Shown here: positions 8,187 to 15,579 of the stretch, piece after piece | Position numbering within the stretch: the stretch's first letter is position 1 | Layout: each line of letters opens with the position of its first letter | The notes under the pieces: generated by a model | The model's input: only the letters and a program-made list of their open reading frames with translations | Told to the model about the DNA's origin: nothing | The model's database searches: none | Source of the DNA: CAYUAI01 sp964442745 | GTDB lineage: Bacteria > Pseudomonadota > Gammaproteobacteria > S012-40 | Assembly: GCA_964442745.1 (NCBI GenBank) | Contig: CAYUAI010000060.1 | Span: 1-25,665 of the forward strand | Direction of reading: 5' to 3' | DNA: 25,665 nt | Program-made: the position numbers and the translations under genes

Positions 8187-11100
8187 ATGTTAATGCATAA
8201 ACGTTTGTTTGTTCTTGGGCTAATGAGCCTGATCGGTATCTTGCTATTTTGGTTGGGGGCACGTTACCCGGATCTTGATCGTAAGGCACTGATGGCGCAA
8301 AGTGCTAGCGTTGCAGATACCCTGTCGCCTTGGCCGTTATTTATCATTGACGAAGCGATGCCTCTCATTCAAAAAGTGCTTTATAGTACGATGAATTGGT
8401 CATATGCTAATTGGCAGGGGATGACGTTTGGCATTTTACTCGGTGCGGTTTTATTAACGATGTTTCGTTATTTAAGCTTGAAATCGGCGATGACAGGGTG
8501 GCGGGAAAGTTTATATGGTACCTTGATGGGGACGCCTTTAGGCGTCTGTGTCAATTGTGCGGCTCCAGTTTTTAAAGGCACATTGCAATCTGGGCGGGTC
8601 CAGTTAGCCATGAGTGCCATGATTAGCTCGCCGACGCTCAATGTGGTGGTGTTGACCATGTTATTTAGTTTGTTTCCTTTTTATCTAGCGATCATCAAAC
8701 TCGCGACGGTGGTCATTTGTTTGTTTGTTGTGATCCCGTTGTTGGCGAGATTCATACCGGCTCGATCGTCAATGCCTATGGATATGAAATCTTCCCGCTT
8801 TTTGACTTCGGCCTTACCCTATATTCCTATTGTTGCCAGTGAATCTTGGTGGCAAGCGTGCCAACGGAGTTTTATCGACTATGGGCAAGGTTTAAAATTC
8901 ATTGCGATTCGTACCCTTCCGCTGATGTTGATTGCTGGGCTCATTGGTGCCTTAATTTCTCATACGATTTCCTTGGATTTGCTCATTGGTCAAGATGGTT
9001 TTTTCACGGTTTTGCTGGCGGCATTGATTGGTACGTTATTACCCGTGCCGATTGCTTTTGATGTCATTTTAGTGAACGCCTTGTTTCATGATGGTTTGTC
9101 ACCGAGTGTGACCGCGGTGTTATTGGTAACGTTAGGTACCTTTAGTCTGCTATCTTTTTTGGTGATTTGGAGCAGTGCCTTGCGTCGATGGGCCATTGCC
9201 ATGGCGCTTGCCGTGATCAGTTTGGGAGTGGGGGCCGGTTTGCTTGCCGGCTGGGTGCATGATCGCATTTATCTACCGACGCAATTGCAAGGTTTGCAGG
9301 AACAAGCCGCCACTCAGGTCACACTGCCATCGGTTGATGTCCACACACTTGCACCGATAAAAAAAACGTCTATTAGTGCTAAGTCGCTGGTCTTTCAAAA
9401 GCCATTCAAAGTCGGTCATATCAACATTAGTGCCGTCGCATTTCACGCGAAGCAACATCGTATTATTGGCAAGTTTACCCAACTGGAAGGACAATCTTTG
9501 GGGATACAGCGCGGTTACCGGTTTGCCGTACGCGATTACGTCGATCCATTCTGGATGGGTCGTGGTATTGCCAGTGGTGATATAAACAATGATGGTTGGT
9601 TGGATTTGGCGGTGGCCACCAGTGCGGGTATCGAGATGTATTTGAATAACGGTGGTGAGTTTGAGCGGCAAGCGATGAATAGCGCTTTGCTTGATGCATT
9701 AAATGTGTATGCGGTGGCCTTGGTTGATCTCAATAATGATGCGGCGCTGGATTTATTTTTAACGAGCTTCAAACATGGTAATTATTTGATATTAAATCAA
9801 CAAGGACAGTTCAATGCCAATGATATGCTGAAGGTGCCCAATTATGACGGTGTCATTACCGTGAGCCCGGGTTTTGGGGATATCGATCAAAATGGTTTTT
9901 TAGATATTATCAACGGTAATATGGCATTGGGGGTCGTGACCGGATCACATCATTACGGTAAAGGTCGCATTAACTCCATTGTTTTTAACCAGGATCTGAA
10001 ATTTCGTGAAGTGGCGTTAGAGAGCCGCTCGGGTGAAACCATGACTACGCTAATTTCTGATGTGAATAACGATGGTTTTCTGGATATTTATTTTGGCAAT
10101 GACTTTATGGTGGCGGATCGTTTGCTATTGGGGACTGGACGTGGTTTTAAATCGGTTACCCGTCAGGAGGCGATACTGCCGTTTACCCCATTTTTTTCCA
10201 TGGGGGCTGACAGTGGTGATATTAATAATGATTTACAGCTTGATTTTCTGTTAACTGGGACGACCGTTAGCGAGGCTTTTGTCGGGCAGGAAACCATTGA
10301 TGGTCGTGATCCCGCTGATTATGGCCATTTGACATCCAGTCAATTGGATCGCTGTGAAACCATGGCGGACCCCATTCAGCAACAAAACTGTAAAGTGACC
10401 TTGCCGATTGATTTTACTTTGTACGAACGACAACACTTTGATTTAGATGATTGCCTATTAATGGCCGATGGCGTGGTGCGGCAAAGCTGTCTCTTGGCGG
10501 TGACATGGCAGTTGATTACCCGCACTGATCAGCCGGTGCATTGTGATACTCAGTTTGCTAACGATGTCACACTCAAGCAGACCTGTGAAATTTTACAAGC
10601 CCGCCAGCAACGTTATAAAAAATCTGATTTGCAAGGCGCCATTGCACAAGATAATCGTAATCTGTTGTATCAATATCAAAATGGTCGTTTTGTGAATATG
10701 AATCAGTTGCAGCCCGATAGTTTTCGACATCCCGGTGGTTGGACCTGGAATGCACGCATCGCTGATTTTGATAATGATGGTTGGCAAGATGTGTTTAATG
10801 TTGAAGGATCTCTGCGTCAACAGGGGACAGGCTGGAATGTATTTATGCATAATCAGCAGGGAAAAGGTTTTGAGGAGAAATCATTCAGCTTTCATCTCGA
10901 TGATAAGTTTAATCAATTTTCGTTTACCCTGATGGATTATGATCACGATGGTGATATTGATATTATCGCTAATTCTGCCCAAGGACCCATCCGTGTTTTT
11001 CGAAATGATTTGACGGATAATAATGCCATCGTATTGAGCCTAAAGGATCAACTCGGCAATCCATATGCCATTGGCGCTAAGATCGTTATCCATGACGAGC

Positions 11101-11312
11101 TGGGCAGGCAACAGATGCGCGAAATAAAAGCCAGTGGCGGTTACCAAAGTTTTGATTCACCACGGGTTTATTTTGGCTTAGGTCAAAGTCAAGGGGTACG
11201 CTATATTGCCATTACCTGGCCGGACCAAACCAAAACGGAACTTCACGATTTTCTACCGGGGGGGCATTTTTATCGTATTGAACGTCACAGGCCTGGTCTG
11301 GAGGTTAAATAG
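8187..11312 (+). CDS. ArsP-like permease fused to VCBS/FG-GAP repeats and ASPIC/UnbV domain
   Basis: A 1041-residue membrane protein with an unusual composite structure. Residues 1 to about 360 are hydrophobic, with about eight or nine membrane segments. They contain GTPLGVCVNCAAPVFKGTL (115-133) followed by SGRVQLAMSAMISSPTLN, which resembles the cysteine motif and following helix of the ArsP/DUF318 permease family. From about 450 there are seven aspartate-rich calcium loops of the VCBS/FG-GAP type, starting at D465 (DINNDGWLDL), 514, 565, 625, 678, 860 and 917. The C-terminus (about 945-1030) looks like an ASPIC/UnbV domain (GAKIVIHD, GGYQSFDSPRVYFGLG, TWPDQTK). Between loops five and six is an insert with three Cys pairs. 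The C-terminal part is probably extracytoplasmic. Substrate and role are unknown. The start lacks a good ribosome site; ATG 8193 is an alternative. Confidence 0.75.
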   Translation: MLMHKRLFVLGLMSLIGILLFWLGARYPDLDRKALMAQSASVADTLSPWPLFIIDEAMPLIQKVLYSTMNWSYANWQGMTFGILLGAVLLTMFRYLSLKSAMTGWRESLYGTLMGTPLGVCVNCAAPVFKGTLQSGRVQLAMSAMISSPTLNVVVLTMLFSLFPFYLAIIKLATVVICLFVVIPLLARFIPARSSMPMDMKSSRFLTSALPYIPIVASESWWQACQRSFIDYGQGLKFIAIRTLPLMLIAGLIGALISHTISLDLLIGQDGFFTVLLAALIGTLLPVPIAFDVILVNALFHDGLSPSVTAVLLVTLGTFSLLSFLVIWSSALRRWAIAMALAVISLGVGAGLLAGWVHDRIYLPTQLQGLQEQAATQVTLPSVDVHTLAPIKKTSISAKSLVFQKPFKVGHINISAVAFHAKQHRIIGKFTQLEGQSLGIQRGYRFAVRDYVDPFWMGRGIASGDINNDGWLDLAVATSAGIEMYLNNGGEFERQAMNSALLDALNVYAVALVDLNNDAALDLFLTSFKHGNYLILNQQGQFNANDMLKVPNYDGVITVSPGFGDIDQNGFLDIINGNMALGVVTGSHHYGKGRINSIVFNQDLKFREVALESRSGETMTTLISDVNNDGFLDIYFGNDFMVADRLLLGTGRGFKSVTRQEAILPFTPFFSMGADSGDINNDLQLDFLLTGTTVSEAFVGQETIDGRDPADYGHLTSSQLDRCETMADPIQQQNCKVTLPIDFTLYERQHFDLDDCLLMADGVVRQSCLLAVTWQLITRTDQPVHCDTQFANDVTLKQTCEILQARQQRYKKSDLQGAIAQDNRNLLYQYQNGRFVNMNQLQPDSFRHPGGWTWNARIADFDNDGWQDVFNVEGSLRQQGTGWNVFMHNQQGKGFEEKSFSFHLDDKFNQFSFTLMDYDHDGDIDIIANSAQGPIRVFRNDLTDNNAIVLSLKDQLGNPYAIGAKIVIHDELGRQQMREIKASGGYQSFDSPRVYFGLGQSQGVRYIAITWPDQTKTELHDFLPGGHFYRIERHRPGLEVK

Positions 11313-11379
11313 ACGGAATAGATCGTGGTCTTTTAGGGCGTAAGTTTAAATTGATTTCAGAGAAAAATAGAGGGGCAGC

Positions 11380-11466
11380 GTGGATTAAGCGTAGCGAATC
11401 CATCATGAACACTGGCACGTTATTACATCGCTCATGGCGGATGTGGATTCGCTACGCTTAATCCAC
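11380..11466. repeat. Perfect 23-base inverted repeat, two opposed copies of a dispersed palindromic element
   Basis: The left arm (11380-11402) and right arm (11444-11466) are perfect reverse complements over 23 bases, separated by 41 bases. Each arm is itself nearly palindromic: GTGGATT and AATCCAC flank a ten-base centre. The same core, GGATTCG-N5-CTTAATCC, recurs at 19662-19695. The pair can form a long hairpin and could act as a terminator for the gene ending at 11312. No transposase gene is nearby. Confidence 0.85.
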
Positions 11467-11555
11467 ACTACCCGAGGAAAAGAAGATGACACGGTATTTT
11501 TTAATGATTTTTTCTGAAGCCAGTCTAAACTTACCGTGGTTTTTCATCGCTATTC

Positions 11556-11585
11556 TAGACAAGCGGCTATTGTCCATTAGATAAT
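11556..11585 (+). promoter_or_regulatory. Putative sigma-70 promoter of the mutS/GIY-YIG gene
   Basis: TAGACA (11556-11561, five of six to TTGACA) is followed after 18 bases by GATAAT (11580-11585, five of six to TATAAT). The ATG at 11624 is about 30 bases beyond the expected start site. Spacing is one base over the ideal. Confidence 0.45.
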
Positions 11586-11623
11586 ACCGCCTCTGTGTAA
11601 ATAAAAATGGCAATATAATTTCA

Positions 11624-14600
11624 ATGGCTTCTGCACATCATCGGCAATTTAGCCAATCGTTACTTATTTCATCTCCTTTTTGGCGGGCAAAACTTGAGCA
11701 GCTGTCCCATCCATCCGCGATTCGCATGGCTGAGGTGCTTGAACCGGCGGAGCCTTTAGGGATTGGCCGGGGGGATGATGCTTTCTGGAAAGGTTTTAAA
11801 CACAGTTATGGGGAAAAAGATTCCAATATCGATTATTTATTGCGCGTCAAAACACAACACCCTGAAAAAATTGCCTTGGTGCAAATTGGTGAGTTTTATG
11901 AAACTTGGGGCATTGATTCGGTGTTTTTGGTGGAATATTGTGGTCTCAATCGGATGGGAAAACGTGGGCCAAGGGCCGGTCTGCCATTGGCCAATATTCA
12001 GACCGTGTTGAACAAACTCACGGCCGCCAATTTTGCGGTGGTCGTTTGTGAACAAGCCGAGGATGTCAACAAGAATGGCCGAAAAACGCGTTTTATTGCC
12101 GAAGTGATTACGCCTTCTTCGCCGATTTATACCTATGGACTCGCCATGGATAAACACCGGGGTGAGACTTTTTTTCCTGATTGCCCACCCGAATTCGGAT
12201 TCGCGAAGAACAAAAGTGGTATCATTGTGGTTGAAGTGAATCCTGATTTGCGCACGGTATTTACCCTCGATGCACTGACCCCTGAAGCGGCATTTATGCG
12301 CTTGTCGCGTTATGCGGGTCGTTTGGCGCGTATTTTTTATCATGAAAATTTCCCTAACGATTTTTTTGATGTAAGCTATCTTCATCATGTTAATCTCATC
12401 AATGTGAGTGGTTATTTGCCGCAAGATTTTCCACGCCGTATCGAAGAATTAATTAAAATTGATTTGGCTTTGAGTACAGAAATACCCTTTACTCGTATTG
12501 CTCCAGCAGACACGGTCATGGAAAATTCACCGCGACCGCTTTATCTGGGCACAGCGCAACAAATTGGATTGTTATCTGAGCGTGGTGTGCCAAGTCTAAT
12601 CGATCATATGCTGCCTAAAGGTAGTCCTGCCACTTGTCAAAATTTACTTCGTCATTTTTTATTGAATCCACCACCTCAATCGATTGCTACTCATTTGCGC
12701 CAAACATTGCAACGGTTAATCTCAACAGCGTTGGTTTGTGTGACAACTTTTCCGGTATCTAATCCTGCGCGTTATATTAAAGTACTCCAGAAACATGAAG
12801 CCAACCCGGATATCCTGCAAGATTTATTTCAAATGACTGAAGCCTATCTTGCGTGTTATGACTCGCCTTTCGCACCCGCCATTGCTCAGGCGTTACAAGT
12901 GGTTTCACATCGATTGAATATGTGTTTGAGCGAACAAGTGTTGCGTGAGAGTAGCGAATTTATCATTGAAAAACTCACGCCTATCTTGCCGCATGAGGAT
13001 GACCAGGCGCGTCAACCGACACATGCACAAATTTCCAAATATTTATTTGAAAATATTGATGAGGCATTTCGAGGGCGGGTGGCTAAAACATCGAATAAGG
13101 ATATTTTACGGCATTACAATACGGTGGCTAAAGCCGCGTTACGTTATGAAAAGGCATTGACGGAAGATTTAATTCCCTGGATTGAGCGTCGCGAAAAAGA
13201 GCGGCGGGATAATAAAAAGCTTAAACCGTTTGCATTGTCCTATGATGTTCATAATAAAGCAATCTGGATGCGTGGCCCGGTGAATAAAGTTGAGCCGGGT
13301 TATCAAAAACTTTGCCATCCGATGGATCGCTACGGAAAAGAAGTCTCGGATCGCTGGACAACGCACAAAGTCGAAAAATATTTACGTGAATACAAAGCCG
13401 CCGCTGAGCAAGCGCGTTTAAGTGTGGTCGCGTTGTTAACCGATATCGCTAAAACATTGTTACCCCATAGTCTATCCATTGTACATTTAGCCACTTTTTC
13501 TAATCTGTTGCGAACCTTGATATTGCATGTCAAAGAATGTCAAACCAAGCAATGGAGTTTAGCTTATCGGCAACATTCGCACTCTCGCCATCGACTTGAA
13601 ATGAGCGAATGTTTCCCTTATTGGATGTTACCTCATGTCGCTGTTAAAAACTCATTAAGCTTACAGAATGTCGCGCTGTTAACCGGCCATAATATGGCCG
13701 GTAAATCAACCATTCTTCGCACCTCGGCGGTTGTTACCTTATTAGCCTCGGCTGGGTTTATGTTTCCAGCACAACACGTCTCTGTTAAAGAACCCATTGA
13801 TGGTTGGTTTGTCAGAACGGGTGCCTCGGATGACCCTGAAGCTGGGCTTTCGGCCTTTGCGGTAGAAATGCATGATATCAAAATTGCCTTGCGTGATGCC
13901 TCGGAAAATACCTTGATATTAATCGATGAACTCGGTAAAGGCACGGAGTCTAAAGCCGGACATGCCATTGCTGGCAGTGTGTTAGAATATTTATATCAAA
14001 ACAATATCCAATCCATTTTTTCTACCCATTGGCATGAGTTATTTTTCAATTCAGCGATTGACCTTGATTCCATACAAAAAATTTGCATGGAAAATCAACA
14101 AGGAAAAGCCACTTACAAAGTGGTGTCAGGACGATGCACAAGTTCCTTTGCGTTTGAAACCGCCTTGCAACTCGGCATTGAAGCTTCGTTAATTGATCGC
14201 GCTAAAACCATTGCTAAACATTATGAGTTAAACAACCGTTATCAGACTACGCCCAGTCCTGCCCCTTTCTTCATCGCCGAAAATATTGGTGGTTATGTCA
14301 CTCATAGCTTAATCCGTGCAGGTAAGGTATTATGTGAAGTGACAGGCATGGCTGAAGTCAGTATCACTTACCTCAGCTCAGACGCTTATCCGTTACTCAA
14401 AGATAGCAATTCAAGTGCGGTTTATATTTTAAGAACCGCCGAGGGTTTTTATTATACCGGTGAAACTGACAATATTCATACGCGCATCGAAACCCATCGG
14501 CAAAGTGACACTAAAAAGTTTTGTGAAGTGATTTATATCCTCGTTGCTGAAGGAAAAAGTAAAGCCCGAAAATATGAAACTCAGATCACCCTCAAATTAC

Positions 14601-14665
14601 AGTCACTCGGTTTTCCCATGTTATCGGTTAACGATGCTAAGCATCGGCATTTTGGTTCGGCATGA
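11624..14665 (+). CDS. MSH1-type MutS protein with C-terminal GIY-YIG nuclease domain
   Basis: DNA mismatch or lesion recognition ATPase of 1013 residues. The mismatch-binding domain carries the Phe-x-Glu signature at F91-E93 (VQIGEFYETWGID), followed by LVEYCGLN. Connector and lever/core regions follow at about 200-640. The ATPase has Walker A GHNMAGKST (688-696), Walker B LILIDE (764-769) and STHWHELF. The C-terminus is a GIY-YIG nuclease: VYI (933-935), YYTG (943-946), catalytic-type R954 and E985, ending with KHRHFGSA. This order, and local sequence around FYE, the GIY-YIG core and the final KHR-FG motif, matches plant organellar MSH1 as I remember it, rather than MutS1 (which has no nuclease) or MutS2 (Smr). 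It stands alone with no mutL nearby, and has a candidate promoter. A weak ribosome site precedes ATG 11624. In plants MSH1 suppresses organelle mutation and ectopic recombination; the bacterial role is inferred. Confidence 0.9.
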   Translation: MASAHHRQFSQSLLISSPFWRAKLEQLSHPSAIRMAEVLEPAEPLGIGRGDDAFWKGFKHSYGEKDSNIDYLLRVKTQHPEKIALVQIGEFYETWGIDSVFLVEYCGLNRMGKRGPRAGLPLANIQTVLNKLTAANFAVVVCEQAEDVNKNGRKTRFIAEVITPSSPIYTYGLAMDKHRGETFFPDCPPEFGFAKNKSGIIVVEVNPDLRTVFTLDALTPEAAFMRLSRYAGRLARIFYHENFPNDFFDVSYLHHVNLINVSGYLPQDFPRRIEELIKIDLALSTEIPFTRIAPADTVMENSPRPLYLGTAQQIGLLSERGVPSLIDHMLPKGSPATCQNLLRHFLLNPPPQSIATHLRQTLQRLISTALVCVTTFPVSNPARYIKVLQKHEANPDILQDLFQMTEAYLACYDSPFAPAIAQALQVVSHRLNMCLSEQVLRESSEFIIEKLTPILPHEDDQARQPTHAQISKYLFENIDEAFRGRVAKTSNKDILRHYNTVAKAALRYEKALTEDLIPWIERREKERRDNKKLKPFALSYDVHNKAIWMRGPVNKVEPGYQKLCHPMDRYGKEVSDRWTTHKVEKYLREYKAAAEQARLSVVALLTDIAKTLLPHSLSIVHLATFSNLLRTLILHVKECQTKQWSLAYRQHSHSRHRLEMSECFPYWMLPHVAVKNSLSLQNVALLTGHNMAGKSTILRTSAVVTLLASAGFMFPAQHVSVKEPIDGWFVRTGASDDPEAGLSAFAVEMHDIKIALRDASENTLILIDELGKGTESKAGHAIAGSVLEYLYQNNIQSIFSTHWHELFFNSAIDLDSIQKICMENQQGKATYKVVSGRCTSSFAFETALQLGIEASLIDRAKTIAKHYELNNRYQTTPSPAPFFIAENIGGYVTHSLIRAGKVLCEVTGMAEVSITYLSSDAYPLLKDSNSSAVYILRTAEGFYYTGETDNIHTRIETHRQSDTKKFCEVIYILVAEGKSKARKYETQITLKLQSLGFPMLSVNDAKHRHFGSA

Positions 14666-14716
14666 GTGATTGCGTCACCCATTCCTTAACACGGATGATT
14701 GTTCTCTTCGTGATAT

Positions 14717-14740
14717 TGCGCACTCGTGAACGAGTACGCA
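14717..14740. terminator. Hairpin between convergent genes, possible terminator
   Basis: TGCG-C-ACTCGT, a GA loop, then ACGAGT-A-CGCA forms a stem of six plus four base pairs with one mismatch. It sits between the stop of the mutS-type gene (14665) and the stop of the convergent cupin gene (14755). No T-run follows on either strand, so termination activity is uncertain. Confidence 0.35.
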
Positions 14741-14754
14741 GCATCAATGAGGTT

Positions 14755-15165
14755 TTAGCGATGTGCATCAAACCCAAATTGTTTGTCGTGGACATACACA
14801 AGCTTGCAGTTTTCGATGTATTTAGCCTCGTGAATTCGTTCTGCTTTGATATAGCCCGTATCGCCTTTGTTCAAGATGATTTTTTCTCCATCAGGGATTA
14901 GCGTCCCCGCTTGTTCAATATAAAATTGCACAGACATTTGTCCTTCAACAACAATGGTCATATCATCGCCAGGATGTGAATGAGGTGGCTCTTCGCTGCC
15001 GGCCTCCCATTGTTCTAGCATGACTTCGGCGCCATCGGGATTCGTTGGGTAGGTTGTTCTCAATGTAAAGCCTTCGGGCGTGTCAGGAATAGCCACATGG
15101 TTGTGCCATATGGCACTGGTTTCTGAGGTGACTATTTTATTTTCGTTTGTGTTAATTGGGGGCAT
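14755..15165 (-). CDS. Cupin-domain protein
   Basis: A small soluble protein of 136 residues with one cupin beta-barrel. Cupin motif 1 is visible at about residues 56-75 (GSEEPPHSHPGDDMTIVVEG) and supplies the HxH metal ligands, with Asp where Glu is more common. Motif 2 is GDTGYIKAERIHEAKY, with the third histidine. Such proteins bind a divalent metal and may be enzymes or sensors; the substrate cannot be told. ATG 15165 is preferred because GAGAAG lies about four bases upstream; the frame is open four codons further, to a TTG. It converges on the mutS-type gene and shows no operon partner, so function is not informed by context. Confidence 0.8.
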   Translation of the reverse strand: MPPINTNENKIVTSETSAIWHNHVAIPDTPEGFTLRTTYPTNPDGAEVMLEQWEAGSEEPPHSHPGDDMTIVVEGQMSVQFYIEQAGTLIPDGEKIILNKGDTGYIKAERIHEAKYIENCKLVYVHDKQFGFDAHR

Positions 15166-15579
15166 AAATCTTCTCAAATTTGGTGATTTGTCTCAACTGA
15201 CAAGCGCTATAATATACTCGATACCGTGATGAAAAAACAGGTGAAAAGCAGGCTAGAAAATTACCTAGGAGGCTGTCCGAGAATGGGCGCTATTTAGGGA
15301 TTATACCGATTCTCTATCATTTTTAGGTGTTGGCGGGATCGGGGTGATTTTGTCGGTCAGTGTTGTTGCTGTTTATTGGTTTAAACTTGTGTTACGCTCG
15401 TCGGTATTGGTTTGTGCTTTTCTGCGTATAATAAAACATCAAAACGATCACTGACTTGCCAATAAGCTGTTCTTTCCTAAGTTTTCCGTTGTATCGTTCC
15501 ACTAATCAAATATAGCTGTACAAATTGGATGCTTCTTTATTAGAGCATGATAAATTGTCAGAATCATAGGGAGGTATGG
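15166..15579. other. Intergenic spacer with one dispersed repeat copy
   Basis: About 410 bases between divergent genes. It contains one copy of a 22-base repeat (15265-15286) and a perfect TATAAT at 15427-15432 on the plus strand, with no good -35 at standard spacing, as a possible promoter for the downstream lipoprotein. No coding frame of interest was seen. Confidence 0.5.
15265..15286 (+). repeat. Copy 1 of a 22-base dispersed repeat (CTAGGAGGCTGTC...)
   Basis: The 22 bases starting CTAGGAGGCTGTC and ending GAGAATGG match those at 20504-20525 with one difference (C/T). Both copies lie in non-coding spacers in the same orientation. The form recalls the end of an insertion sequence flanked by CTAG, but no transposase remnant is recognisable. 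Confidence 0.7.

Larger units (their letters stand above)
11313..11623 (+). other. Intergenic spacer with long inverted repeat and putative promoter
   Basis: The 311 bases between the permease/VCBS gene and the mutS-type gene hold no credible gene. They contain the inverted repeat at 11380-11466 and a candidate promoter at 11556-11585 (both listed separately). No classical hairpin plus T-run terminator is seen. The inverted repeat could end transcription of the upstream gene. Confidence 0.6.

Noticed and set aside
11380..11466. Inverted repeat as the ends of an insertion sequence
   Set aside because: Only 41 bases lie between the arms, and the arms are palindromic repeats also found elsewhere singly, so a repeat pair fits better.
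11837..12424. Minus-strand open frame of 195 codons inside the mutS-type gene
   Set aside because: It lies wholly opposite a well-supported gene, has basic low-complexity composition and shows no recognisable domain.
14662..14901. 79-codon open frame after the mutS-type gene
   Set aside because: Mostly antisense to the cupin gene, and the overlap with the mutS-type stop has no ribosome site; the translation shows no domain.
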